The position numbers and the translations under genes were made by a program. A model generated the notes under the pieces. The model searched no databases. It was given only the letters and a program-made list of their open reading frames with translations, and had not been told where the DNA came from. Of a stretch of DNA of 52,017 bases, positions 1-7,597 are shown in pieces (position 1 is the first letter of the stretch; each line of letters begins with the position of its first letter). This DNA is from Deltaproteobacteria bacterium (GTDB lineage Bacteria > Desulfobacterota > Binatia > Binatales > Binataceae): NCBI GenBank assembly GCA_019237115.1, contig JAFAHS010000399.1, positions 1-52,017 on the forward strand, in the 5' to 3' direction.

Positions 1-1
1 G

Positions 2-178
2 GCACCGACTGAGAGCGACGCCCGGGCTCCCTTCAGCCACTACTGCGCGGCTGACGCCTGGAGAATCCTCGATCGGCGCACCGTTTTGCGGTGGTGGACC
101 TCCGCGCTGTTCCACAGCTTCCATGCGTTTGATAGCGTTCAGCTGCCACGGGATAATCGTCTGAATCCATTCCCATGA
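2..178 (+). CDS. 3' end of an unidentified gene, cut by the window start
   Basis: A frame is open from base 2 and ends at a TGA at 176-178. That TGA overlaps the ATG of the ABC ATPase gene (ATGA, 4 bp), the usual sign of two co-translated genes. The 58 visible residues are rich in aromatic residues and arginine and end in RLNPFP. Third codon positions are GC-rich like the neighbours. I do not recognise the product. Another frame is also open over most of this stretch, so the call rests mainly on the ATGA junction and codon use. It is probably the first gene seen of an operon with the ABC transporter. Confidence 0.45.
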   Translation, partial: APTESDARAPFSHYCAADAWRILDRRTVLRWWTSALFHSFHAFDSVQLPRDNRLNPFP

Positions 179-1182
179 GTTCGACTTCCGCCGTCGATCC
201 GATCATTGGGCGCGTCGCCGAGCGCCCAGCCGCACTCGAAGCGCGCTCGTTGGTCTTTCGCTATGGCGAGCGGGCGGCGCTCGATGACGTCAGCTTCAGC
301 ATTTCACGTGGTGAAATCTTCGGATTCCTGGGACCCAATGGCGGTGGGAAAACCACCCTCTTCAGAGTTCTTTCTACCCTGGTGCCTATCCAATCCGGCG
401 CCGCCGCGATGCTCGGCTACGACCTCGCCGGAGACACCACCGCGGTTCGCCGCAAACTCGGCGTCGTATTTCAGCACCCGAGTCTCGACGGCAAGCTAAC
501 TGTGGCCGAAAATTTGTTTCATCATGGTCATCTCTATGGAATGCACGGACACACGCTCCGCAACAAGAGCGCCGCAGCACTAGACCGCCTGGGTCTTTCG
601 GCTCGCTCCAGGGATCTGGTCGAGACGCTCTCGGGCGGATTGCGCCGGCGCGTAGAACTCGCCAAGGCCCTGTTGCACGACCCGCAGCTCCTGCTTCTGG
701 ATGAGCCGAGTACGGGGCTCGACCCAATCGCGCGCCGCGACTTCTCAAACTATCTGGCCAGTTTGCGCGAGCACGATGGGGTGACGGTCGTACTAACTAC
801 GCACCATCTGGAAGAAGCGGAGCGCTGCGACCGGATTGCGATTCTCGATGGCGGCCGGATCGTCGCGATGGCGCCACCCGGCGAGTTAAAGGCTGCCGTC
901 GGCGGCGACGTACTCGTGGTTCACGCCGCCGCGCCGGAGCAATTACAACGCAAAATGCTTCAGCGCTTGAAGCTCAAAAGTCAGGTGGTCGACGGCACGC
1001 TCAGGATCGAACGGCCGCGCGCTCATGAAATCGTCCGTGAGGTCATAGACGGTTTTGCGGACGAGATTGAATCAATCTCGTTGGGTAAGCCGACGCTCGA
1101 AGACGTGTTCGTCCATCTTACCGGCCATCGCTTTCTCACCGAGCCGGAGCCTACCGTCGGGCCCGAGGGTCCTGATGCTTGA
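175..1182 (+). CDS. ABC transporter ATP-binding protein (DrrA/CcmA-like exporter type)
   Basis: ATPase subunit of a two-gene export-type ABC transporter acting at the inner membrane. Visible motifs in order are Walker A GPNGGGKTT (about residues 53-61), the Q-loop (VVFQHP, about 100), the signature LSGGLRRRVELAKAL (about 152), Walker B LLLLDEP (about 172-178) and the H-loop TTHHLEEAERC (about 210). The last 100 residues form the regulatory extension seen in DrrA-like ATPases, ending in the typical LEDVFVHLTG. Walker A has Gly where most members have Ala or Ser before GKT, which should be tolerated. The stop overlaps the start of the permease by 8 bp, so the two are translationally coupled. 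The substrate cannot be read from the sequence; drug, lipid or polysaccharide export are all possible. Confidence 0.93.
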   Translation: MSSTSAVDPIIGRVAERPAALEARSLVFRYGERAALDDVSFSISRGEIFGFLGPNGGGKTTLFRVLSTLVPIQSGAAAMLGYDLAGDTTAVRRKLGVVFQHPSLDGKLTVAENLFHHGHLYGMHGHTLRNKSAAALDRLGLSARSRDLVETLSGGLRRRVELAKALLHDPQLLLLDEPSTGLDPIARRDFSNYLASLREHDGVTVVLTTHHLEEAERCDRIAILDGGRIVAMAPPGELKAAVGGDVLVVHAAAPEQLQRKMLQRLKLKSQVVDGTLRIERPRAHEIVREVIDGFADEIESISLGKPTLEDVFVHLTGHRFLTEPEPTVGPEGPDA

Positions 1183-1957
1183 AGCCGGTTTACAAGTTGG
1201 CACGCTGTGGTGGCGCGAAATTGCACGCTTCGTGCGTCAACGCAGCCGTGTGACCGGCGCCATCCTGCAGCCTCTTGTATTCTGGTTGCTGCTCGGCGCG
1301 GGGCTGCGTGCATCATTTCGTCCCAGCGGAATGCCCGACGGTATCAACTACGCTCAGTACTTCTACCCCGGCGTGATCGTGCTGGTGCTCCTGTTCACCG
1401 CGATTTTCGCTACCATCTCGACCGTCGAGGATCGCCGGGAGGGCTTCCTGCAGGGCGTGCTGGTCGCTCCCATTTCGCGCGCTTCAGTGGTATTGGGTCA
1501 GGCGCTTGGCGGAACTACCCTGGCCCTGGTACAGGGAATCATCTTTCTCCTGCTCGCGCCGCTGGCGGAAATTCATCTGAACGCGGAAGCGGTCGTGGTA
1601 GCGACCGCAATGATGGCGATCATCGCATTCGCGCTGACCAGTATCGGGCTCGTGATCGCGTGGCGCATCGAATCGACCCAGGGCTTTCACGCCATCATGA
1701 ACCTGATCCTGATCCCGATTTGGTTGCTCTCCGGCGCGTTCTTCCCTGCCGAAGGCGCGCCTCTATGGCTGCGCTGGACAATGAAGCTCAATCCGCTGAC
1801 CTATGGAATGACGGCGCTGCGACGGGGACTGTACCTGGCCGAACCCGGCGCGTTCTGTTCCTACACGCACTTCAAGCCATCCGCCGCCATAGCTGTAGCC
1901 TTCGCGCTCGGGGCCTTCCTGCTGGCAAGCCGGGTGGCCCGCCGCGCGTCCGTTTAG
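1175..1957 (+). CDS. ABC transporter permease (ABC-2 type)
   Basis: Membrane partner of the preceding ATPase. I place the start at ATG 1175 (MLEAGLQVGTLWWREIARFV), which overlaps the ATPase stop by 8 bp. The longer open frame only extends backwards through the ATPase gene. About 260 residues carry some six hydrophobic segments: one around residues 25-45, a pair around 60-130 after an amphipathic stretch, then segments near 135-165, 180-200 and the C-terminus. The centre has the ABC-2 pattern TVEDRREGFLQGVLVAPISR, followed by ALGGTTLALVQG. It most resembles DrrB/NodJ-type permeases. No downstream partner follows; the next gene is convergent. Confidence 0.9.
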   Translation: MLEAGLQVGTLWWREIARFVRQRSRVTGAILQPLVFWLLLGAGLRASFRPSGMPDGINYAQYFYPGVIVLVLLFTAIFATISTVEDRREGFLQGVLVAPISRASVVLGQALGGTTLALVQGIIFLLLAPLAEIHLNAEAVVVATAMMAIIAFALTSIGLVIAWRIESTQGFHAIMNLILIPIWLLSGAFFPAEGAPLWLRWTMKLNPLTYGMTALRRGLYLAEPGAFCSYTHFKPSAAIAVAFALGAFLLASRVARRASV

Positions 1958-1988
1958 GCTCCTGAACCACTTCCACGGCTATCGGAGA

Positions 1989-2007
1989 GGCGAAGTAATA
2001 CTTCGCC
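1989..2007. other. Small perfect hairpin in the convergent gap after the ABC permease
   Basis: GGCGAAG-TAATA-CTTCGCC forms a 7-bp stem with a 5-nt loop between the permease stop (1957) and the convergent Nudix gene (stop at 2161). No T-run follows on either strand, so it is not a canonical intrinsic terminator. It could still end or protect either transcript. Nothing else is recognisable in 1958-2160. Confidence 0.35.
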
Positions 2008-2160
2008 GGAGACCGTGACGCCGGCGTCGCTGCCCGCTGATCAATTCGATCGGTGATCCCTTCGGAGTTCATGGTCCCCCGGGTCTCTCCTCCGACCGCT
2101 GAGTACTCGCCGATCGTGGGAAAAATCACGGGGCCGCGACCGGGTTGGTTGGCACAAGGC

Positions 2161-2817
2161 TCACACGCGGTCGAAGTACGGCTCCACTCGTCCGGCGAAA
2201 TGGAACTCGCGCGCGAGCTGAATCCATTTGCGATCCCTTCCGTGCAGTGGCTGCGGCAACGCATCGAGGCTGAAAAAGCCCAGATCCTTCACTTCCAGCG
2301 GATGTCGGCGCGGCTCACCGCCGACAATCCGGCAATAAAACAACATCGCATAGATGTGCCGCCATGGGTCGCCGGTCTTCCGGCTGTCTATCAGCGCCAT
2401 CAGACGCAACGGCTCCACCGTTAAGCCGACTTCCTCCCTCGCCTCTTTCACGACGTTTTCGGCCGGCGAAAGGCCCACGTCGCAAAAGCCGGTTGGAAAC
2501 CACCATTTTCCGGTGGGCCGCTGGATCATCAGCACCTGGTCGCTTTCGTTGAACGCGACGATTCCGCATCCTGCCGCGGGTGTGACGTAACCCTCGTAGC
2601 CGGCGATCACCGCATCGCGCCATCCCCGCCGAATCCTCTCGGCATCTTCAGCTGTCGCGTCGACCGCCGCCGCCTGCATCCGTGCCGCATCCTTCAGCAG
2701 CTCTTCGTAGCGCTCCGCATCGAATCCTTCGGCGTTGAATGCGAGGCCGGTGCGAGCAACCGCGTTCACGCGCTCGATGAAGCGCGCGAGTTCCACCAGC
2801 AGGCGATCCTGGCTCAT
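2161..2817 (-). CDS. Nudix hydrolase with an N-terminal helical domain
   Basis: A 218-residue Nudix protein, probably cleaving a nucleoside diphosphate linked to another group, such as an ADP-sugar. The first 60 residues are helical and charged (LARFIERVNAVARTGLAF), like the Nudix_N_2 domain found before YjhB-type hydrolases. The Nudix fold begins near residue 78 (VTPAAGCGIVAF). The box reads GFCDVGLSPAENVVKEAREE followed by VGL. The metal-binding E-A-R-E-E core is intact, but the first conserved Glu of the G-x5-E element is Leu. The ATG at 2817 is the only good start. The gene is 17 bp downstream of, and co-directional with, the enoyl-CoA hydratase gene and may share its transcript. The substrate is unknown. 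Confidence 0.85.
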   Translation of the reverse strand: MSQDRLLVELARFIERVNAVARTGLAFNAEGFDAERYEELLKDAARMQAAAVDATAEDAERIRRGWRDAVIAGYEGYVTPAAGCGIVAFNESDQVLMIQRPTGKWWFPTGFCDVGLSPAENVVKEAREEVGLTVEPLRLMALIDSRKTGDPWRHIYAMLFYCRIVGGEPRRHPLEVKDLGFFSLDALPQPLHGRDRKWIQLAREFHFAGRVEPYFDRV

Positions 2818-2834
2818 ACCTTCAGGATATCGGT

Positions 2835-3674
2835 TTATTTCTTCCGGTGCTCCGCGGTGCGGTAGTCTTGGAACTTTGCGTCGCGCTCGTCAAGCGCGCG
2901 CGTCACATTCTCGCGCATCTTCTTCATGTACTCGCGCGACGAAGGCTGATGGAAACACAGCGCTTGGATTTCCGTGGCAGAACGGATCGCGGCACGCGCG
3001 CCCATCACCTCCATGGCGCGATGGACCACGCGTTTGTTGAGCGCCTGCAAGTCGCGGGGGATCTTGGCGACCCGGCGCGCCACGTTGAGGACCGCGCCCT
3101 CCAGCTGGTCGGCGGGAAAAGCGCGATTTGCGAACCCCATTTGCGCGGCTTCGATTCCGCTGATCGAATCACCGGTCAGCATCATTTCCATCGCGTTGCG
3201 CAGGCCCATCAGCCACGGATGGTAGGCGCAGTCCGGCGATGACATCGCGCGCACCGGCGGGTAGCCGATTTGCGCGTCTTCAGCCGTGTAGACCAGATCG
3301 CAGGCGGTGGCCAGTTCGGTCCCTCCCGCCAGACAATAGCCGTGCACCTGCGCGATGATCGGTGTGCCCATGTCCCACATCTCAAACCAGCCGTCCACCA
3401 GGTGCCGCGGCCAAATTCCTTCGCCGGGCGAGACGGTCCGGGGCAGCGGCTCGCCGGGTGATTGCGCCAAGTCGTAGCCGGCGCTGAAGCATTTGCCGTT
3501 GCCCTTGATGATAATGGCCCCGATGTTTGGATCGGCATCGGCCTTGCGCAGCGCGTCGAACAGTTCCCCGCGCAAGGCGTTGGAAAGCGCGTTGCGCTTG
3601 TCCGGACGATTGAGCGCGATGCGCCGGATCGCTGATTCAGGATCGTCAACCTCAATGAAGCGGTAGGCATTCAT
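2835..3674 (-). CDS. Enoyl-CoA hydratase/isomerase family (crotonase fold)
   Basis: A 279-residue crotonase-fold protein acting on acyl-CoA thioesters in the cytoplasm. I chose ATG 3674 because GAGGAGGAG lies just upstream; the open frame runs 25 residues further without a ribosome site. Family features are RIALNRPDKRNALSNAL near residue 25, the oxyanion-hole segment IIIKGNGKCFSAGYDL (about 65-75), and the second oxyanion element AQVHGYCLAGGTELATACD (about 120-140). The acidic residue after GG is Glu within GGTELA, while the second catalytic Glu of true hydratases is not obvious (QIGYPPVRAM). Isomerase, hydrolase or decarboxylase chemistry is therefore equally possible. It lies 37 bp downstream of the APH-fold kinase gene, as in fatty-acid or aromatic degradation clusters. 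Confidence 0.88.
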   Translation of the reverse strand: MNAYRFIEVDDPESAIRRIALNRPDKRNALSNALRGELFDALRKADADPNIGAIIIKGNGKCFSAGYDLAQSPGEPLPRTVSPGEGIWPRHLVDGWFEMWDMGTPIIAQVHGYCLAGGTELATACDLVYTAEDAQIGYPPVRAMSSPDCAYHPWLMGLRNAMEMMLTGDSISGIEAAQMGFANRAFPADQLEGAVLNVARRVAKIPRDLQALNKRVVHRAMEVMGARAAIRSATEIQALCFHQPSSREYMKKMRENVTRALDERDAKFQDYRTAEHRKK

Positions 3675-3711
3675 GGCAACTCCTCCTCGAGCAAACTCAC
3701 CTTCCCAGACA

Positions 3712-4794
3712 TCAACTCCCGGCAGGGCGGCAGACCTTCCAGGCTGCATCCGCCAGCGCAGGTACGCGTTCTTTCATGGCCACGAACAGGGGATCGTCGG
3801 TTTGCCCGCGCACGAAGCGCGAATAGCTCCCTTCCATGATGATTGCGAGCTTGAAGAGCGCGAAGGCCTCGTAGAAAGCGAAATCCGTCATTTTACGTCC
3901 GGTCTTTTCTTCATAGCGGTCAAGCATTTCCCGGCGCGAAAGGAATCCCGGCTCGGTCGTTACCGCCGCGGTCACAGCCTTGCGCTCGGCGCTGTCCGAC
4001 GACTCCAACCAGTAGGACAGCAGCCATCCGAGATCGGCCAGCGGATCCCCGATCGTCGACATTTCCCAATCGAACACCGCAATCACCTTGGCGCCCGGGG
4101 CCTTGCCATCGAACATCACGTTGTCGAGCTTGAAGTCGCCGTGGACGATGGTCGCCGGCGGTGATTCGGGAATTCGCTTCTCCAGCCATTCACGCACCTT
4201 GCTCATCACCGGCAGCGGGCGAATTGAGGTGGTTACCTGCATCGCGCGATCGAGTTGATCGGTCCAGCGCTTGAGCTGCCGCGGCAGGTATCCGTCGGGG
4301 CGTCCAAAGCCCTCGAGACCCGCCGCGAACCAGTCGACCGCCTGAAGCGCGGCGAGCAGATCGATCATCGCTTCGCTGACCGCGCGCCGCCGCTCCGGGG
4401 TGTTGGCGAAGGTTTGCGAGGTATCCGCGTCGCGAATCACGTCGCCCTGGATGTATTCCATCAGGTAGAAAGGGGCTCCGATATAGGATGGGTCCTCACA
4501 TGCCGCCAACACCCGCGGCACGGGCACCGGCGTATCCTGCAGAGCGCTCAGCACGCGATACTCCCGCATCATGTCGTGGGCGGTCGGCAACAGCGGGCCC
4601 CGCGGCGGGCGCCGCAGCGCCCAGGAGCGGCCGTCGAAATGCACCAGGTGCACTTCGTTGGAGTGACCAAAGGAGATGTTCTCGGACCGGAGCGCGGACG
4701 GGTCGCCAAGCTTGCGGTCGGCCACGAATCTGCGCAGTCCCGCCAGATCGACGGTGGCGTTCGGTCCGGTTTTTTCCTGCGAGGAAGTGCTCAT
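3712..4794 (-). CDS. APH-fold phosphotransferase (ACAD10/11-type aminoglycoside phosphotransferase family)
   Basis: A 360-residue member of the aminoglycoside/choline kinase superfamily. The ATG at 4794 is preceded by GGAAAGAG; a GTG seven codons earlier has no ribosome site. The N-lobe shows NISFGHSNEVHLVHFDGRSW and the hinge LMEYIQGDVI. The catalytic loop is IVHGDFKLDNVMF (Asp acts as base, Asn binds metal), followed by the metal Asp in AVFDWEMSTIGDPLADLGWLL. This subfamily is usually paired with acyl-CoA dehydrogenases or, as here, an enoyl-CoA hydratase. It is thought to phosphorylate hydroxyacyl-CoA intermediates or related substrates rather than antibiotics. An antibiotic resistance role is not supported by the context. 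Confidence 0.88.
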   Translation of the reverse strand: MSTSSQEKTGPNATVDLAGLRRFVADRKLGDPSALRSENISFGHSNEVHLVHFDGRSWALRRPPRGPLLPTAHDMMREYRVLSALQDTPVPVPRVLAACEDPSYIGAPFYLMEYIQGDVIRDADTSQTFANTPERRRAVSEAMIDLLAALQAVDWFAAGLEGFGRPDGYLPRQLKRWTDQLDRAMQVTTSIRPLPVMSKVREWLEKRIPESPPATIVHGDFKLDNVMFDGKAPGAKVIAVFDWEMSTIGDPLADLGWLLSYWLESSDSAERKAVTAAVTTEPGFLSRREMLDRYEEKTGRKMTDFAFYEAFALFKLAIIMEGSYSRFVRGQTDDPLFVAMKERVPALADAAWKVCRPAGS

Positions 4795-4924
4795 AACCGC
4801 TATTCTCTTTCCCACTTTTGGCGCGTGGTCAAGACCGATTGCCAGGCGACAAAGCCCACCGGGGCGTGGTCCGCGAGAGCGCTACCTTGCGCGAGGAAAG
4901 CGCGCGCCGCTAAAACCGTCTCTT

Positions 4925-5833
4925 ATGAACGCTCCGGTAGAGGGCGGCCGGACGAGGCGGCGGCGGGCTTCTGCCCTGTTCGCACTCGCGCGCCCGCGAC
5001 AATGGCTAAAAAACGGTCTGGTCCTGGCGGCCCTCGTGTTCAGTCAGCGGCTCTTCGTCGCGCGCGATGCGACGCTGGCCGGGCTCGGATTTGTCGCGTT
5101 CTGTGCTCTCTCGAGCCTTGCCTACGTGCTCAACGATATCACCGATCGCGAAGCTGACCGTCTTAATCCCGAGAAGCGCGATCGGCCGCTGGCCTGCGGT
5201 GACCTGAGCGTCTCGGAAGCAGCCCGGTTCGCGGTCGCCCTCGCGCTTATCTCATTCGTCTTGAGCCTGGCGCTCGGCCGCGCTTTCCTTGCGATCGCAG
5301 TACTCTATATCGCGCTGCAGTTCGCGTATTCGTTGTGGGCCAAGCAGTTCGTCGTGATCGACGTCATCGCGGTCGCGATCGGTTTCGTGCTCCGCGCGTT
5401 CGCCGGCGGAGCCGCAATCGATGCCGAGGTGTCGCCGTGGCTCGCCTTCATTACCTTCGTGCTCGCGTTGCTGCTGGTCCTGGGGCGGCGCAGGCATGAG
5501 CTCGTCGCGCTGGGGGATGGCGCAGCGGTTCACCGTGACGCGCTTTCCCAATACAGCATCCGGCTCATCGATCAAATGATCGCGATCGTCGCGGGCGCCA
5601 CGCTGGTCAGCTACATGATCTACACCGCATCCGCCGAAGTCGAAGCCAAACTCGGCACCCGGCATCTGTATCTGACGGTGCCCTTCGTGGCGTTTGGAAT
5701 TTTGCGCTACCTCTATTTGATCGATGAGCGCAACGAGGGCGGCGACCCCGCCCAACTACTGACCCGCGATCTGCCGTTGCTGCTGGCCGTGATCCTCTGG
5801 ATCGCGGCTGACATCCTGTTGCTCTATTTCTAA
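4925..5833 (+). CDS. UbiA-family prenyltransferase, decaprenyl-phosphate phosphoribosyltransferase-like
   Basis: A 302-residue integral membrane protein with about nine transmembrane helices. I start it at ATG 4925 (MNAPVEGGRTRRRRASALF); the longer frame runs back into the divergent kinase gene. The opening RPRQWLKNGLVLAALVFSQRLF and the first aspartate motif NDITDREADRLNPEKRDRP match the branch that transfers phosphoribose to polyprenyl phosphate (DPPR synthase, arabinan pathway in actinobacteria). The second motif YSLWAKQFVVIDVIAVAIGF lacks the second DxxxD of quinone-type UbiA enzymes, which also fits. In Gram-negatives these proteins are often found with GtrA or epimerase genes, not present here. 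The exact acceptor is inferred. Confidence 0.82.
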   Translation: MNAPVEGGRTRRRRASALFALARPRQWLKNGLVLAALVFSQRLFVARDATLAGLGFVAFCALSSLAYVLNDITDREADRLNPEKRDRPLACGDLSVSEAARFAVALALISFVLSLALGRAFLAIAVLYIALQFAYSLWAKQFVVIDVIAVAIGFVLRAFAGGAAIDAEVSPWLAFITFVLALLLVLGRRRHELVALGDGAAVHRDALSQYSIRLIDQMIAIVAGATLVSYMIYTASAEVEAKLGTRHLYLTVPFVAFGILRYLYLIDERNEGGDPAQLLTRDLPLLLAVILWIAADILLLYF

Positions 5834-5881
5834 GCAAAAATATTTGAAATTTCTTTGATCTCCACCGGTCCCCTGTCCGAT

Positions 5882-5912
5882 GCTCTTGTTGCGACACAAA
5901 ACGCAAGGGAGC
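5882..5912 (+). promoter_or_regulatory. 5' hairpin immediately upstream of the orphan 538-residue gene
   Basis: GCTCTTGTTGCG, an ACACAAAA loop and CGCAAGGGAGC fold into an 11-bp RNA stem with one bulged G and two G-U pairs. It ends about two bases before the putative ribosome site AAGAGGA (5913-5919) and eleven bases before the ATG at 5923. It could control translation of this gene or be part of the end of a mobile unit. Function is inferred. Confidence 0.4.
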
Positions 5913-5922
5913 AAGAGGACCG

Positions 5923-7539
5923 ATGGAAGATTTCGTGCGGTTGTTTGGGAGCCTGCTGGCTTTCGTATACCACTGTTTCGACCGCATCGTCATCCTGGGC
6001 CATGTGCCGCTGCTGACACGCCCGGAAAACATCGTGCACTTCTTCCGCGAGGTGCATGGCGTCGGCGCCATCAGCAAGGAAGTCCTGCGCCAGCGCACCA
6101 CCGATTACCAGCAGTGGGTGGAGGCCTTTGCGCGCAATCATCAGATTCCCCTCGAATGGGCCGAAAAGGGGGTCCGCAAGGAAGACTACGTACGGCCCCG
6201 CCTGCGGCAGATGGAGCGGCAGCAACGCTTCGGCGTCTATTTCATCTTGAAGAGCATGGAGGTCGGCAGCAACTTCCGGGTCGCGATGCCGAAGTATCCC
6301 ACTGCCGATCCCAACTACCGCATCGTCGCCAAACAGCGCTCGCGGTACACCCATTACTACTTCTATATCCGCGACCCGGTGCTGGGACCGCTCGCACTGT
6401 GCGTCGGCTCGTTCCTGCCTTTCTCCATCACCTACTATCTCAACGGTCATCATTTCATCGAGCAGCAACTGCGCCGGGCCGGGGTTCAGTTTCGCAAGGA
6501 CGACAACGCTTTCCTGTGGGTCGCAGATACCCGGGCGCTGCAGGCGGCCGCCGATGCGCTGAGCGCTCGGCTGATTCGCACCCGGCTTGAGTACTGGAGC
6601 TTAATCGTGGGTCCCAAGTTCTCCAAAAAGGACCGCCACGCGGTCAATCTCGGCCGTTACTTTTCCATCCAGCAGGTCGAGTACTGCCGCAACCTGATCT
6701 TCCGACGCAATTTCCCCATCCACCGGCTGTTCGCGCGCTCCTGCGATCTGGGCCTGCTGCGCCTGAGCGCCGACCGCATCACCCAGGTCTTCGGCTGGCG
6801 CTTGCACAAACGCATCGGCGGCAAGCTGAGCAGCGTGCTGGAGCGAACCGATCATGGCCATCATGTGCTGCGCGCCTATGCCAAGAACGCGATGATACGC
6901 ATGTACGAGAAGTTCTCGACCTTCCTGCGCCTGGAAGCACTCAGCAACAATCTCAGGGATTTCGGGCTCACCAAGGGTCTCGACCATCTCGACCAGGTGC
7001 GCTCTATCCTCAGCGCCGTCACCGACCGCTTCGCGGCCTTTGAGGCCCAAGCGCTCAACGTCCACGTCGAGTTCCCCTTCTTCCAACGCTTGGCCCTGCC
7101 CATTCCCACCGGCAAGCATAAAACCCCAGGCATCAAACTCCACGATACCCGTGTGCTGCGCCTGATGGAGGTGCTCCTGCATGGCGGCACCCGAGTCCTG
7201 GGCTGGCGTGCCAGCGATATCCATCAAACGATTCTTGCCAGCTTCGCCCTCAGCGCCGAACGCTACACGCTTACCCAACTGCGCTACGACCTGCGCAAAC
7301 TCAAAGCCCACGGCCTGCTGGAGCGCGACGGCCGCCGTTATGCGTATCGCCTCACCGACAAGGGAACCCGCGCTGCATTGCTCTTCGTGCTCTTCCACCA
7401 ACGCGTGTGCGGCCCGCTTGCCAACAGCCTGTTCCACCGCCGCACCACCCAAACCGGCGCTCCCTTGTCCAAAATCGAAGCCGCCTATCGCAAAGCCGAC
7501 CACTCCATCGACCAAGTCATCCAACTCCTGGCCGCTTGA
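5923..7539 (+). CDS. Conserved orphan protein of unknown function with a C-terminal winged helix
   Basis: A 538-residue protein without a domain I can name. It resembles a family of hypothetical proteins I recall from uncultured soil bacteria, often in several copies per genome; this is recollection, not a search. Recognisable landmarks are HCFDRIVILGHVPLLTRPEN near residue 17, an aromatic run SRYTHYYFYIRDPVLGP (about 138-155), FLPFSITYYLNGHHFIEQQL (about 165-185), KFSKKDRHAVNLGRYFSI (about 235) and a late segment TLTQLRYDLRKLKAHGLLERDGRR and YAYRLTDKG. That last segment looks like a MarR-type winged helix. No membrane segment or signal peptide is visible. It sits alone between the ubiA and lptD genes and reads towards lptD. 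The isolated position and family behaviour suggest a mobile or selfish unit. I do not assign a function. Confidence 0.75.
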   Translation: MEDFVRLFGSLLAFVYHCFDRIVILGHVPLLTRPENIVHFFREVHGVGAISKEVLRQRTTDYQQWVEAFARNHQIPLEWAEKGVRKEDYVRPRLRQMERQQRFGVYFILKSMEVGSNFRVAMPKYPTADPNYRIVAKQRSRYTHYYFYIRDPVLGPLALCVGSFLPFSITYYLNGHHFIEQQLRRAGVQFRKDDNAFLWVADTRALQAAADALSARLIRTRLEYWSLIVGPKFSKKDRHAVNLGRYFSIQQVEYCRNLIFRRNFPIHRLFARSCDLGLLRLSADRITQVFGWRLHKRIGGKLSSVLERTDHGHHVLRAYAKNAMIRMYEKFSTFLRLEALSNNLRDFGLTKGLDHLDQVRSILSAVTDRFAAFEAQALNVHVEFPFFQRLALPIPTGKHKTPGIKLHDTRVLRLMEVLLHGGTRVLGWRASDIHQTILASFALSAERYTLTQLRYDLRKLKAHGLLERDGRRYAYRLTDKGTRAALLFVLFHQRVCGPLANSLFHRRTTQTGAPLSKIEAAYRKADHSIDQVIQLLAA

Positions 7540-7597
7540 AGCTACGCAGATCTCAGAGCAAAATCCTCAGACTTCAAGGTCAAGTATCTAGACCGGT

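Noticed and set aside
3712..4794. Antibiotic resistance by aminoglycoside phosphotransferase
   Set aside because: The APH fold is present, but the sequence type and pairing with an enoyl-CoA hydratase gene fit the ACAD10/11-like metabolic branch.
5834..7563. AGCAAAA copies near both ends of the orphan gene as a target duplication
   Set aside because: The seven-base A-rich match is too short and simple to be distinguished from chance.
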